Shown here: piece by piece, positions 16,555-24,984 of the stretch
How positions within the stretch are numbered: position 1 is the stretch's first letter
Layout: every line of letters begins with the position of its first letter
Source: Chungangia koreensis
GTDB lineage: Bacteria > Bacillota > Bacilli > Bacillales_A > Planococcaceae
DNA: 64,000 nt
Assembly: GCF_042651785.1 (NCBI RefSeq)
Contig: NZ_JBHSEC010000019.1
Span: 558,001-622,000 of the forward strand
Direction: 5' to 3'
Translations under genes and position numbers: made by a program
The notes under the pieces: generated by a model
Told to the model about the DNA's origin: nothing
Database searches by the model: none
What the model saw: only the letters and a program-made list of their open reading frames with translations

Positions 16555-17520
16555 ATGCGATGGATTAAGCGGAGTATAGTCGTCTACTTGGCCGTTTTAT
16601 TTGTTCTCTTACTGCCATTTCAAGCATTTGCGGCCAAGGCGGAGAAACTGATTCCAATGGGACATTCAATTGGCATTCATATGAATTTAAAGGGTGTTTT
16701 CGTCATTAACGATGTTCTTCTGGACGATGAGAAATGGTTAAAGGCTGGAGACGTCTTTAAGCAAATCGACAGTAAACCCATAAAGACGATGACCGATTTT
16801 GATGATGTCATAACAAATTTGCCAGAGGATCGGAAAGTTATTCTCTCCGTTAAACGTGGGAATCAAACGGTTGATCTCGAGTCATCCAAGAAAGACCTCC
16901 AAAATTTTTATCCATTTGTACGAGACCGAACCGAGGGCATTGGAACCCTAACCTATATTGACCCAGAAAAAGGGGAATATGGAGCATTAGGACATCAAAT
17001 TATAGATGCAGCACTAAAATCTCCTCCTTCGTTCAGTACTGGCTCCATCTATTTGGCAACCATTGAACAAATAAAGAAAAGTGTACCTGGTAATCCGGGT
17101 TATAAAATTTCTTCCATCTTAAAAGAAGATCACCCGTTAGGGGATATTCAGTCTAATGAAATATATGGTATTTTTGGGGATTGGCAATCCTCCACTTTAA
17201 CAGGAGCATTCCCGGAACCGTTGGAAATTATGCGGGAAGACGAAGTGAAACCAGGAAAGGCCACCATCTACACAACCATTGAAGGTGAAACGGTCGAACA
17301 ATTTTCCATTGCCATCACCTCAGTTAAGGGAAGTTCATTCCAGTTTGAACTGACGGATAAAGAACTGATTTCGAAAACGGGCGGGATTCTTCAAGGCATG
17401 AGCGGGAGTCCGATAATTCAAAACGGAAAGTTTGCAGGAGTCATTACACATATGTTTGTTGAAGATCCATTAAAAGGTGCGGCTCTTCCAATGACGAAAA
17501 TGTTGAAAAAACAGCCATAA
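16555..17520 (+). CDS. spoIVB: SpoIVB sporulation serine peptidase, compact form
   Basis: A forespore-secreted protease that cleaves SpoIVFA and thereby triggers pro-sigma-K processing. The 321 residues show an N-terminal membrane/signal helix (about 7-27), a PDZ domain (about 35-95) and an S55 peptidase domain with the catalytic His in GALGHQI (His147) and Ser in GMSGSP (Ser283). B. subtilis SpoIVB is about 426 residues; here the spacer between helix and PDZ is almost gone, while the catalytic residues remain. A GAGGGGGTG ribosome site precedes the ATG. It lies between recN and spo0A as in Bacillus. No convincing sigma-F/G promoter was identified. Confidence 0.93.
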   Translation: MRWIKRSIVVYLAVLFVLLLPFQAFAAKAEKLIPMGHSIGIHMNLKGVFVINDVLLDDEKWLKAGDVFKQIDSKPIKTMTDFDDVITNLPEDRKVILSVKRGNQTVDLESSKKDLQNFYPFVRDRTEGIGTLTYIDPEKGEYGALGHQIIDAALKSPPSFSTGSIYLATIEQIKKSVPGNPGYKISSILKEDHPLGDIQSNEIYGIFGDWQSSTLTGAFPEPLEIMREDEVKPGKATIYTTIEGETVEQFSIAITSVKGSSFQFELTDKELISKTGGILQGMSGSPIIQNGKFAGVITHMFVEDPLKGAALPMTKMLKKQP

Positions 17521-17528
17521 TTGAGGAA

Positions 17529-17570
17529 AAAGGCAAGGCCCTAAGTTAAATTAGAGCCTTGCCTTCTTTA
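17529..17570 (+). terminator. spoIVB terminator
   Basis: AAGGCAAGGC...GCCTTGCCTT stem directly after spoIVB, followed by a weak T-rich tail (CTTTAT). Confidence 0.75.
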
Positions 17571-17584
17571 TATGCCACAACTCC

Positions 17585-17613
17585 TTCTCAAATTATTGGA
17601 AAAATGATACAAT
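17585..17613 (+). promoter_or_regulatory. Candidate vegetative sigma-A promoter of spo0A
   Basis: TTCTCA (17585-17590), 17-base spacer, TACAAT (17608-17613). It lies upstream of the 0A boxes, the place of the vegetative Pv promoter in B. subtilis. Confidence 0.5.
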
Positions 17614-17622
17614 AGGGCGAGA

Positions 17623-17629
17623 TTCGACA
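17623..17629 (-). promoter_or_regulatory. Spo0A box (perfect)
   Basis: TTCGACA, the complement of the 0A-box core TGTCGAA, lies just downstream of the candidate sigma-A promoter. This suits repression of the vegetative promoter by Spo0A~P. A near-match CGTCGAA follows at 17654-17660. Confidence 0.65.
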
Positions 17630-17704
17630 AAACGAACAAAAGAGAAAGAATATCGTCGAAATACCAAAAAACCATCCTACAATAGACTTATTTTTTGAAC
17701 TTAA

Positions 17705-17733
17705 AAAGGATTCTGACTCGTCGTGTCGAAAAA
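17705..17733 (+). promoter_or_regulatory. Candidate sigma-H promoter of spo0A, overlapped by a 0A box
   Basis: AAAGGATTC (17705-17713; consensus RnAGGAWWW), 11-base spacer, GTCGAAAAA (17725-17733; consensus RnnGAATWW). A perfect 0A box TGTCGAA (17724-17730) overlaps the -10. The layout matches the sporulation-induced Ps promoter logic known from B. subtilis. Confidence 0.6.
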
Positions 17734-17821
17734 GTGTTTATGTCACAAAGGGGCATTTGTAATGAAGCAGCTTTACGTCCAACGACAAACAATTCACAGC
17801 ACAATCAGGGAGGAAATGTAA

Positions 17822-18619
17822 ATGGAAAGTGGAAAAATTAAAATTGCTATCGCAGACGATAATCGCGATTTAATCAGGACTATGGTTTCTTTTTTTGATA
17901 ACCATCCAGAAATCGAAGTAATCGGGACAGCTGCAAACGGTAAGTTATGTCTTACAATGTTAGAAGAGAAAAAGCCAGACATTTTATTATTAGACATAAT
18001 TATGCCGCATCTTGACGGTTTAGGTGTTTTAGAAAACCTTCAAGAGAACGATGCGCTTTCAGATCTTCAAGTAATTATGCTTACAGCTTTCGGACAGGAA
18101 GATGTTATGAAACAAGCCGCGGAATTAGGAGCTTCCTATTTTATGCTGAAGCCTTTTGAATTTGACCGTCTCGTCCATCAAATCATGCAATTACGGGGAC
18201 AATCATCGGAGAAAAAACAGCGTGATCATGCGTTAAATGGTAGTACACAGAAGAAAACAAGCCAAAAAATGATCGATACGACGATTACTGCAATTATAAA
18301 AGAAATTGGCGTTCCTGCTCATATTAAAGGATATGCTTTCCTTCGTGAGGCAATCCAAATGGTATATAATGATGTCGATCTGCTTGGCTCTATCACAAAG
18401 GTGCTATATCCAGAAATTGCCCAAAAATTCAACACTACTCCATCCCGTGTGGAACGAGCGATTCGTCATGCGATTGAAGTTGCATGGAACCGTGGGAATT
18501 ACGAATCCATTTCTAAAATGTTCGGCTATACTGTCCACCACTTGAAGAGTAAACCGACAAACAGCGAGTTTATCGCGATGATTGCCGACAAAATCCGTTT
18601 GGAACATATGGCAAGCTAA
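17822..18619 (+). CDS. spo0A: Sporulation master regulator Spo0A
   Basis: A response regulator at the end of the phosphorelay, the master switch for sporulation entry. The 265 residues have an N-terminal receiver domain (about 6-125) with acidic residues ADDN, phospho-acceptor Asp58 in LLLDIIMP, the switch Thr in MLTAFG and Lys in MLKPF, a linker, and the C-terminal Spo0A DNA-binding domain (about 150-265; KGYAFLREAIQM; TTPSRVERAIRHAIEVAW). The length equals that of B. subtilis. GGGAGG precedes the ATG. Two likely promoters and 0A boxes lie in the 300-base upstream region. Confidence 0.98.
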   Translation: MESGKIKIAIADDNRDLIRTMVSFFDNHPEIEVIGTAANGKLCLTMLEEKKPDILLLDIIMPHLDGLGVLENLQENDALSDLQVIMLTAFGQEDVMKQAAELGASYFMLKPFEFDRLVHQIMQLRGQSSEKKQRDHALNGSTQKKTSQKMIDTTITAIIKEIGVPAHIKGYAFLREAIQMVYNDVDLLGSITKVLYPEIAQKFNTTPSRVERAIRHAIEVAWNRGNYESISKMFGYTVHHLKSKPTNSEFIAMIADKIRLEHMAS

Positions 18620-18924
18620 GAGCTGTCATTTGAAGGGTTTTTTCGACCAAACCGACGAAATTTTATAAATTATACTCAAGTTTATTTTCATTAAACTTTT
18701 GCTTAAAGGGCCAATGAATTAGTTTGATTCGTTGGTCTTTTTCTATGTAAAATAGACGGTTACGAAATAGAAGATGACTGAAATTGAATTTCATTTGGTG
18801 GATTTTCTTACCATAACAGAGTTTATTTTTTACATATTCTTTACAGGGGTTAGGAATAATTTGTTATCATTTAATCGAAGAGGAAAAATGGGAGGATGGT
18901 CAAGGAACTCGAAGGAGGATTAAA
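18620..18924. other. Intergenic region between spo0A and a lipoprotein gene
   Basis: It holds one weak terminator (AGGGCCAATGAA.../TTCGTTGGTCTTTTT, 18707-18743) and, upstream of the lipoprotein gene, a poor sigma-A-like pair TTTACA (18840-18845) and TTATCA (18864-18869). Nothing else was recognised. Confidence 0.5.
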
Positions 18925-19731
18925 TTGAAAAAACTTATTATCGGTCTTTCTGCTGCAACTTTCATTGGAATTTTAGTTGGGTGTTCAGACGGTGATTCTC
19001 AAGTTCAATCGAAGGAAAAGGCAACTAAACCTAAAACTGAAACTGTTTACGATAAAAATGGGGACCAATTTGAAGTAATCAAAAGTGGTAACAAACTTTA
19101 TGATGCTATTCATAACTCAGCACTTGTGTCAGCAAGTATTGTTGAAGATTTCAATTACGAAGAGAAAAAAGAAATGATCGATGTATTGGTCACGTACTTG
19201 AATGGTGCAGTTGAGGTTGCTGAAGGGACAAGGGAACGGCACATTAAAGAGATTCTCAAAGATTCTGCTTATGAAGTTGAAACAGCGGTCAAAGAGAAAA
19301 ATCCAGATTTGCGGGATATTCTTGCACAGGTAAATTCTGCTTTGCAAAATTTAGATTCTGCATACAATCCTCTTACTCAGAAGTACGATGACGCAGGAAA
19401 AATCAATGCTGCTTCAATGGATACTAACATCATTCATTATACTGAATTTGATACTCTTCGAGATTATGTCAATCATACTTACAAAGGTCTGAAATCAGGG
19501 AAACGAACAATTGAAGATGAAATCTATCCGGCCTTAAGCTATACCAACTTTTTCGAAGATACGATTAAAGTTGATGGACTTCAAGAAGAGTTTCATATGT
19601 ACCAGACTTTAGCACATAATGCAATGAACGAATGGCATGGTAAAGGCGAAGTTTCCGATGAAACTGAAGAAGCTTTCAGAGAGCAACTTGAACTCATTTA
19701 TCTGGAACTTGGACTTGATTCAAAGTCTTAA
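18925..19731 (+). CDS. Predicted lipoprotein of unknown function
   Basis: Not recognised as a named family. The 268 residues begin with a lipoprotein signal peptide: basic KK, hydrophobic core, and lipobox LVGC with the lipidated Cys at about 20. A charged linker follows, then a soluble domain that looks mostly helical (for example YEEKKEMIDVLVTYLNGAVEVAEGTRE and TEEAFREQLELIYLELGL). An EGGAGG-type ribosome site (GAAGGAGG) supports the TTG start. It stands alone between spo0A and fapA with its own terminator. An extracytoplasmic, membrane-anchored location is inferred; function is unknown. Confidence 0.75.
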   Translation: MKKLIIGLSAATFIGILVGCSDGDSQVQSKEKATKPKTETVYDKNGDQFEVIKSGNKLYDAIHNSALVSASIVEDFNYEEKKEMIDVLVTYLNGAVEVAEGTRERHIKEILKDSAYEVETAVKEKNPDLRDILAQVNSALQNLDSAYNPLTQKYDDAGKINAASMDTNIIHYTEFDTLRDYVNHTYKGLKSGKRTIEDEIYPALSYTNFFEDTIKVDGLQEEFHMYQTLAHNAMNEWHGKGEVSDETEEAFREQLELIYLELGLDSKS

Positions 19732-19798
19732 TTAATACTGAAATCAATACTATATAATATTGCTTAACAGATCTTGATCATGAACTATAAGTATTAAA

Positions 19799-19829
19799 GA
19801 GGCAGCCCAAAAAAGGCTGTCTTTTTAAT
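19799..19829 (+). terminator. Terminator after the lipoprotein gene
   Basis: GGCAGCC/GGCTGTC hairpin with an A-rich loop and a T5 tail. Confidence 0.8.
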
Positions 19830-19970
19830 ATGCTTCTTTAGATACATATAAAATATAAATGACTAACTTAAACGGGATAATTTGGCATCTCACAATAAAA
19901 ATTTCATGTTTCAGAAAATTTTCATCAAAAATTGACTTTGTCGTTTTATAATGGAGTTAGGGAAGCGAGC

Positions 19971-21548
19971 GTGTGCAAAATGATCATTGAAGAAAACGAC
20001 TTTTTTAGTTTAATTGTTGAAGAGGATAGTGTATTCCTGACTGTATATAAACCTTATCCGATTAAAAAGTTTGACTCGACTATTAAAAAACATCCGCGAA
20101 TCAAATTGACAAACTTTATGGAACTGAAGAAGGCGCTCGAAAAAGCGGATGAGAGCCCGGTTCCAATCGGTATTCATCTTCCTATCATTGAAATTGAAAT
20201 TGACAAGGAAGCTATGAGTGCCACTGCTGTGATTAATGAAGAGCAAAAGGAAATTCTACTGAAACAGGATTATTTTAAAGAGGAACTCCGTGCGATGGCT
20301 ATTGAACTCGGGATTGTATACGGCCTTAAAGAACCTGAGCTAACTACGGTCCGAGCAGGAAAGCCTTTTATCATTGCTGAAGGTTCACCAGCAGTAAAAG
20401 GAAAAGACTCTGAAATCACTTATATTGAGCGTCCGGAACGCAAACCCGTGATTCGGGAAGATGATACGGCTGATTATTATGAGATGAATTTCATTTTTGA
20501 AGTGAAATCGGGGGATTGGCTTGGTGAAAAGACAAGGCCACTTCCTGGCGTTAGCGGTAAGAATCTCTATGGTGAAACATTAAGAGCCGAGACCGGCGAT
20601 GATTTGCCATTTTCTTATGATAGCAAGATTGCGTTTGAAATTGAAGAATCAGGAAAACTGATTCTACGAGCGACCAAATCGGGCGCACTTGAATATATTA
20701 ATGGCATATTGACGATTCGGGATCACCTTATCATCGAAGGGGATGTCGGTGTTGAGACTGGAAATGTTCAGTTTGACGGTTCCATCAGTGTAAGAGGCAC
20801 TATCATGCCTGGTTACTCCATCGTTGCTTCAAGTGATCTTGAGGTACGTGCAGCTGAAGGAGTGGTTAATGCTTCATTAATCAAGTCCACGGAAGGATCC
20901 ATTTATATTCGAGGCGGTATTTTTGGCCGTGGAATAACAGTAGTAGAGGCAGAAGAAAGTATTTATGTAAAACATGCAAACGAATGCCTTTTAAAAGCAG
21001 GCGAGGAAGTCAATATCGGATTTTACGCATTAGGATCTACACTGCTCGCAAAAAATATACTAGTTGACGAACGAAAAGGTAAATTGATTGGTGGACGTGC
21101 AGAAGCTCTGTTCAAAATAACAGCATCCATTTCAGGCAATCAACATGAGCGCCGGACAGAACTGATCGTAAAAGGAATTGATAAAGATAATTTACTGGCT
21201 GATCTGCAAGTAAAAGCACACGAATTAAAATCGGTCCAACAAAATATCGATAAAGTGTCTGAAAAGGTTGAGACTCTCGAACTAATGTTGGAATCACTAT
21301 CGGACGACCAGAAACACTTATATGAAACGGCAAAAGAACAACTGTCACGACTTGATGAACAATTTATGGATCTTGACCGTGAAATCCAAGCTGCACTAAA
21401 TCTGATTAAATACGCGCAAAATGAGGAAATAAGAATAACGAAGGAGGCACATCCTAATACATTGATCCAAATCGGTTCAATCAATAAGCTGCTGTCCAAA
21501 TCGACAGTTGGTACATTTAGAGTGGAAGATGGTGTTCTCAATGTTTAA
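19971..21548 (+). CDS. fapA: FapA family protein (DUF342, flagellar assembly protein A-like)
   Basis: About 525 residues. The N-terminal third is poorly conserved. The centre is a DUF342/FapA domain rich in beta-helix repeats (GDVGVETGNVQFDGSISVRGTI, GGIFGRGI, GFYALGSTLLAKNI segments). The C-terminus is a coiled coil (about 390-480) with repeated Leu/Glu heptads. Members are associated with flagellar assembly or polar localisation in some bacteria; the role in Bacillales is poorly defined. The start is taken at GTG 19971, eight bases after AGGGAA; an in-frame ATG at 19980 is the alternative. It overlaps the next gene by eight bases. Confidence 0.85.
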   Translation: MCKMIIEENDFFSLIVEEDSVFLTVYKPYPIKKFDSTIKKHPRIKLTNFMELKKALEKADESPVPIGIHLPIIEIEIDKEAMSATAVINEEQKEILLKQDYFKEELRAMAIELGIVYGLKEPELTTVRAGKPFIIAEGSPAVKGKDSEITYIERPERKPVIREDDTADYYEMNFIFEVKSGDWLGEKTRPLPGVSGKNLYGETLRAETGDDLPFSYDSKIAFEIEESGKLILRATKSGALEYINGILTIRDHLIIEGDVGVETGNVQFDGSISVRGTIMPGYSIVASSDLEVRAAEGVVNASLIKSTEGSIYIRGGIFGRGITVVEAEESIYVKHANECLLKAGEEVNIGFYALGSTLLAKNILVDERKGKLIGGRAEALFKITASISGNQHERRTELIVKGIDKDNLLADLQVKAHELKSVQQNIDKVSEKVETLELMLESLSDDQKHLYETAKEQLSRLDEQFMDLDREIQAALNLIKYAQNEEIRITKEAHPNTLIQIGSINKLLSKSTVGTFRVEDGVLNV

Positions 21549-22272
21549 AATTCCTGTATACGCGCACAGGGGTGCATCTGCTTATGCTTTCGAAAATACG
21601 CTAAAGGCATTTGAAAAAGCGGTGGAGCTTGGAGCAGATGGAATAGAACTTGATATTCAGCTTACTAAGGATGGAGTTCCAATCATTTATCATGACTTGA
21701 ATCTGCGGAGATTGACAGGCTCCCGAAAAAAGGTAAATCAACTTTCCTATGAAAAACTCATGAAGAAAAAGATTGGAAAACCGTTCAGACGGTTGTTTCA
21801 TGGTGAGAAAATAATGTCCTTACAAGAGATGATTGAATGGGCAAGTGAAAAGGGAATAGCTTTAAATATCGAATTGAAAGAATCGCTGATGGCGGAACCA
21901 TTATTTGTGAAGGAGATCGTGAGAAGGTGTAAGGGACTCCCGGATGTTCATTTCTCATCATTTCATTACGAGCTTTTGGAAATTATCAAATCACAGTTTC
22001 CGCGTGTAGAAACCGCTTATATCCTTACTAAAAACTCGGATTGGGGAAATTTGAGAGGCTACCATGCAGCTGATCTGTTCCATCTTCATAAACGGAACTA
22101 TAAAGAAGAAAAGCTGGACCTTCTCAACAAAAGTGGAAAGAAAGTTAGATTCTATGGCGTAGTCGGTTCCGAACCATTTATTTCGGAACCCCATCAAATT
22201 GTCAAAGGCTGGATCACGGACTATCCGGAACTAGTACTGCAGGCACAAGAAAAGGCACTTCAAAGAAGTTGA
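21541..22272 (+). CDS. Glycerophosphodiester phosphodiesterase (YqiK type)
   Basis: Hydrolyses glycerophosphodiesters to glycerol-3-phosphate and an alcohol. The 243 residues start with the signature AHRGASAYAFENTLKAFEKAVELGADGIELDIQLTKDG, which holds the His-Arg-Gly, Glu-Asn-Thr and metal-binding Glu/Asp residues, followed by YHD (general acid His). No signal peptide is present, so it should be cytosolic. The C-terminal part (VKGWITDYPELV) is also typical. It starts inside the end of fapA, so translation is coupled. B. subtilis yqiK occupies the same neighbourhood. Confidence 0.9.
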   Translation: MFKIPVYAHRGASAYAFENTLKAFEKAVELGADGIELDIQLTKDGVPIIYHDLNLRRLTGSRKKVNQLSYEKLMKKKIGKPFRRLFHGEKIMSLQEMIEWASEKGIALNIELKESLMAEPLFVKEIVRRCKGLPDVHFSSFHYELLEIIKSQFPRVETAYILTKNSDWGNLRGYHAADLFHLHKRNYKEEKLDLLNKSGKKVRFYGVVGSEPFISEPHQIVKGWITDYPELVLQAQEKALQRS

Positions 22273-22291
22273 GAATTCTACTTAACTAAGT

Positions 22292-22341
22292 GAAAAAGAC
22301 AATCCTGAAGTCATTTAAGACTTTTAGGATTGTCTTTTTTC
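22292..22341. terminator. Bidirectional terminator between yqiK-like and yqzF
   Basis: GACAATCCTgaAGTC...GACTTttAGGATTGTC stem with A5 on the left and T6 on the right, able to stop both convergent transcripts. The left side overlaps the last yqzF codons. Confidence 0.85.
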
Positions 22342-22553
22342 ATAGGGATTTTTCCTTTTTTACGATCGCGGTATAATACGAATCCGGCGATGAAACCGAC
22401 ACCTACAACCATTAATATGAAACCGATCAGGAATTGAAGCCAGCTGATATCAATCGGACCGATTCCATAGAAAGTATCTCTCATTAATTTGATTCCATAA
22501 CCCGCTATGATGCCGGGAATTAGTAAAACTAAAAAGGCCAGTAATCGCGCCAT
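22311..22553 (-). CDS. yqzF: YqzF family small membrane protein (DUF2627)
   Basis: About 80 residues with two hydrophobic segments (around 4-22 and 36-60), a conserved IPGIIAGYGIKLMRDTFYG region and a basic C-terminal tail. It matches YqzF by position before bkdR and by sequence pattern. The ATG at 22553 is chosen because AGAGGAG lies upstream; a longer reading begins nine codons earlier without a good ribosome site. It is transcribed away from bkdR. Function is unknown. Confidence 0.82.
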   Translation of the reverse strand: MARLLAFLVLLIPGIIAGYGIKLMRDTFYGIGPIDISWLQFLIGFILMVVGVGFIAGFVLYRDRKKGKIPMKKDNPKSLK

Positions 22554-22676
22554 TAAAACAACTCCTCTATCCAATTTCAATTTTACAATTCACCATTCGA
22601 TTGTCAAGTGGATGGTCAATCATATATGATAGATAAAAAGCTTGCAAGAAGTTGCATTTGGAGGAAGGGGGTTTGA

Positions 22677-24728
22677 ATGGAATTGCAAAAAGTATTAATT
22701 ATTGGTGCGGGTGTCGGTGGATCCGCGATATTGAATTTATTAGCTGCTGTTGAAAACATGGATGTAATTGCAATTGTCGATGTAAATAGGGAAGCAAACG
22801 GATTGAAAATTGCAAAGGAATTGGGAATACCAACAGGAAAAGATTGGAGAAACTTTTTGAAAGACCAGCCTGACCTCTTGTTCGACGTGACAGGATCTCC
22901 AAGTGTTTTTGATGATATTCAACAGGAACTTCCTTCTCATACGATCCTAATACCGGGTTCGGTAGCAAGTTTGATCGTTCAATTGATGAAGGATAATATT
23001 CATTACAATGAAAAACTCCGTAAAGAAGCACATAAATATAACACGATCTTTAATTCGCTCGGTGAGGGAATGGTGGGGATCGATGTGAATGGTTCGATTA
23101 ACTTTTTCAATAAAAGTGCAGAGCGGATGATTGGAGTTATCGCTGAGGAAGCGATCGGTCAAAACATAACAAAAATAATTCCGTTCAGTGAGCTTCCCAA
23201 AGTATGCAAAACCAAAAAACTTGAACTGAATAGGGAACTTACTCTTTCGAATGGGTTGAAGATTGTTACATCCCGCTTTCCACTGATTGATGAAAGCGGT
23301 TTCACTTTAGGCGCTTTTGCCATATTTCGTGATATGAGTGAAGTGATGGAGATGGCGGAAGAAATCACAAATCTTAAGGAAATTCAAACGATGCTACAAG
23401 CCATCATCCAGTCGAGTGACGACGCGATTACAGTAGTCGATCGTGAAGGTAAAGGATTAATAATTAATCCCGCTTATACGAGGATTACCGGGCTAAAAGA
23501 GGATGAAGTGATTGGAAAGCCTGCGACCGTTGATATTATGGAAGGTGAAAGTATTCACTATAAGGTGCTTCAAACAAAAAAGCCGATACGTGGAGTTAAT
23601 ATGAAAGTTGGAACATCAAAAAGGGACGTGATCGTCAACGTTGCACCAGTGATTGTAGATTCCGAGCTTAAAGGAAGCGTCGGGGTCATTCATGATATAA
23701 CGGAAATGCGGAATTTAACTAATGAGTTAGACCGGGCCAAATCATTGATTCGAACTCTTGAATCCAAATACACGTTTGAAGATATAATTGGTGATTCACA
23801 TGAAATGTCAATTTCTATTGAGCAGGCTAAATTGGCAGCTAAAACTCCGGTTACGGTTCTATTACGTGGTGAATCGGGTACGGGTAAGGAGTTATTTGCC
23901 CATGCCATTCATAGTTCGAGCGATCGAAAATATAACAAGTTCATACGTGTGAACTGTGCAGCAATTGCTGAGGAACTATTGGAGAGCGAATTGTTCGGAT
24001 ATGAAGAGGGCGCTTTTACCGGTGCAAGAAAGGGCGGAAAGAAGGGACTGTTTGAAGAGGCTGATCAAGGCAGTATCTTCCTGGATGAGATTGGCGAGTT
24101 GTCTTTGAATACACAAGCTAAGTTACTGCGCGTTCTTCAAGAGAATGAAATTGTCAGGGTAGGGGGAACAAAACCTGTCCCACTATCCGTGAGGATCATC
24201 GCAGCGACAAATGTAAATCTGGAAAAGGCTATGCACACAGGAACCTTTCGGGAGGATCTCTATTACAGGTTGAACCGAATGCCTATTCAAATTCCTCCTT
24301 TACGGAATCGGAAAAAGGATATCCCTCAAATAGCAGAACGGTTGCTGTTTAAATTGAACCAGGAATATGGGCGGAATATTGAAGGATTAACTGAATCCTC
24401 ACTACTTCGTTTACAGTCTTACGATTGGCCTGGGAATGTCAGAGAGCTTGAAAATGTAATAAGTAGGGCTATGATCTTTATGGCACCGAATGAAAAACTA
24501 TTGAGTTCAGAACATCTTTCATTTTCGCTGAATCCTCAGAACAAGGAGAATGAGTTATCTATAGAAATTGACTCGGGTCCACTAAATGACCAACTGGACC
24601 GTTTTGAGAATACAATTTTAATAGAAACTTTGAATGCGATGAAAGGCAATAAGTCTTTGACCGCTAAAAAACTTGGGATCTCACTACGCTCTCTTTATTA
24701 CAAACTTGATAAATATAATCTACAATAA
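22677..24728 (+). CDS. bkdR: Sigma-54-dependent activator BkdR
   Basis: Activates the branched-chain keto acid dehydrogenase operon with SigL. The 683 residues are arranged as a Rossmann-like N-terminal domain (about 1-110; IIGAGVGGSA glycine loop, VDVN and DVTGSPS segments), two PAS domains (about 120-230 and 235-345), an AAA+ domain (about 370-600) with Walker A GESGTGKE (about 397), the sigma-54-contact loop GAFTGA (about 445) and Walker B DEIGEL, then a Fis-type helix-turn-helix (GNKSLTAKKLGISLRSLYYKL). The architecture is complete. It lies immediately upstream of the sigma-54 promoter it should control. The Rossmann domain suggests NAD(H) sensing, which is inference. Confidence 0.95.
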   Translation: MELQKVLIIGAGVGGSAILNLLAAVENMDVIAIVDVNREANGLKIAKELGIPTGKDWRNFLKDQPDLLFDVTGSPSVFDDIQQELPSHTILIPGSVASLIVQLMKDNIHYNEKLRKEAHKYNTIFNSLGEGMVGIDVNGSINFFNKSAERMIGVIAEEAIGQNITKIIPFSELPKVCKTKKLELNRELTLSNGLKIVTSRFPLIDESGFTLGAFAIFRDMSEVMEMAEEITNLKEIQTMLQAIIQSSDDAITVVDREGKGLIINPAYTRITGLKEDEVIGKPATVDIMEGESIHYKVLQTKKPIRGVNMKVGTSKRDVIVNVAPVIVDSELKGSVGVIHDITEMRNLTNELDRAKSLIRTLESKYTFEDIIGDSHEMSISIEQAKLAAKTPVTVLLRGESGTGKELFAHAIHSSSDRKYNKFIRVNCAAIAEELLESELFGYEEGAFTGARKGGKKGLFEEADQGSIFLDEIGELSLNTQAKLLRVLQENEIVRVGGTKPVPLSVRIIAATNVNLEKAMHTGTFREDLYYRLNRMPIQIPPLRNRKKDIPQIAERLLFKLNQEYGRNIEGLTESSLLRLQSYDWPGNVRELENVISRAMIFMAPNEKLLSSEHLSFSLNPQNKENELSIEIDSGPLNDQLDRFENTILIETLNAMKGNKSLTAKKLGISLRSLYYKLDKYNLQ

Positions 24729-24750
24729 TTGCGTGCAAAAATTTGCGCAG
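24729..24750. promoter_or_regulatory. Candidate BkdR upstream activating site
   Basis: TTGCGTGCAAAAATTTGCGCAG is an imperfect palindrome centred on GCAAA-AA-TTTGC; shown here only as a site, about 80 bases upstream of the -24 element. A further TTGCAAAAG lies at about 24762, and TTGCAA/TTGCA repeats also occur just before bkdR (22642-22662). Confidence 0.4.
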
Positions 24751-24792
24751 TTTGAATAAAATTGCAAAAGAAACTTTTATTTACTTTGACAA

Positions 24793-24806
24793 ATAAAGCG
24801 CTTACA
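24793..24806. promoter_or_regulatory. Cre-like site upstream of bcd
   Basis: The minus strand reads TGTAAGCGCTTTAT, matching 12 of 14 positions of the catabolite-responsive consensus TGWAANCGNTNWCA. It lies 12 bases before the sigma-54 -24 element, so CcpA binding could block the activator-polymerase contact. Confidence 0.65.
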
Positions 24807-24818
24807 AAAATTAAAAGT

Positions 24819-24834
24819 TGGCACGCTTTTTGCT
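24819..24834 (+). promoter_or_regulatory. Sigma-54 (SigL) promoter of the bkd operon
   Basis: TGGCAC (24819-24824), five bases, TTGCT (24830-24834). The invariant GG and GC are exactly ten bases apart, a full -24/-12 promoter. The adjacent bkdR encodes the matching activator. The leader to bcd is about 140 nt. Confidence 0.93.
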
Positions 24835-24984
24835 TAGTGTATAATTGAGGAGTAGAATAATTAGTACTTAGTCCTAAGAACTAATATTAAAATTCTCGTT
24901 ACCTTTAGAATTTTTCAATTTACCCAAAGGGTCCGGTACTATTCCGGTTAAAACTAACTACATACAACAAGGAGGAATTTTGAA

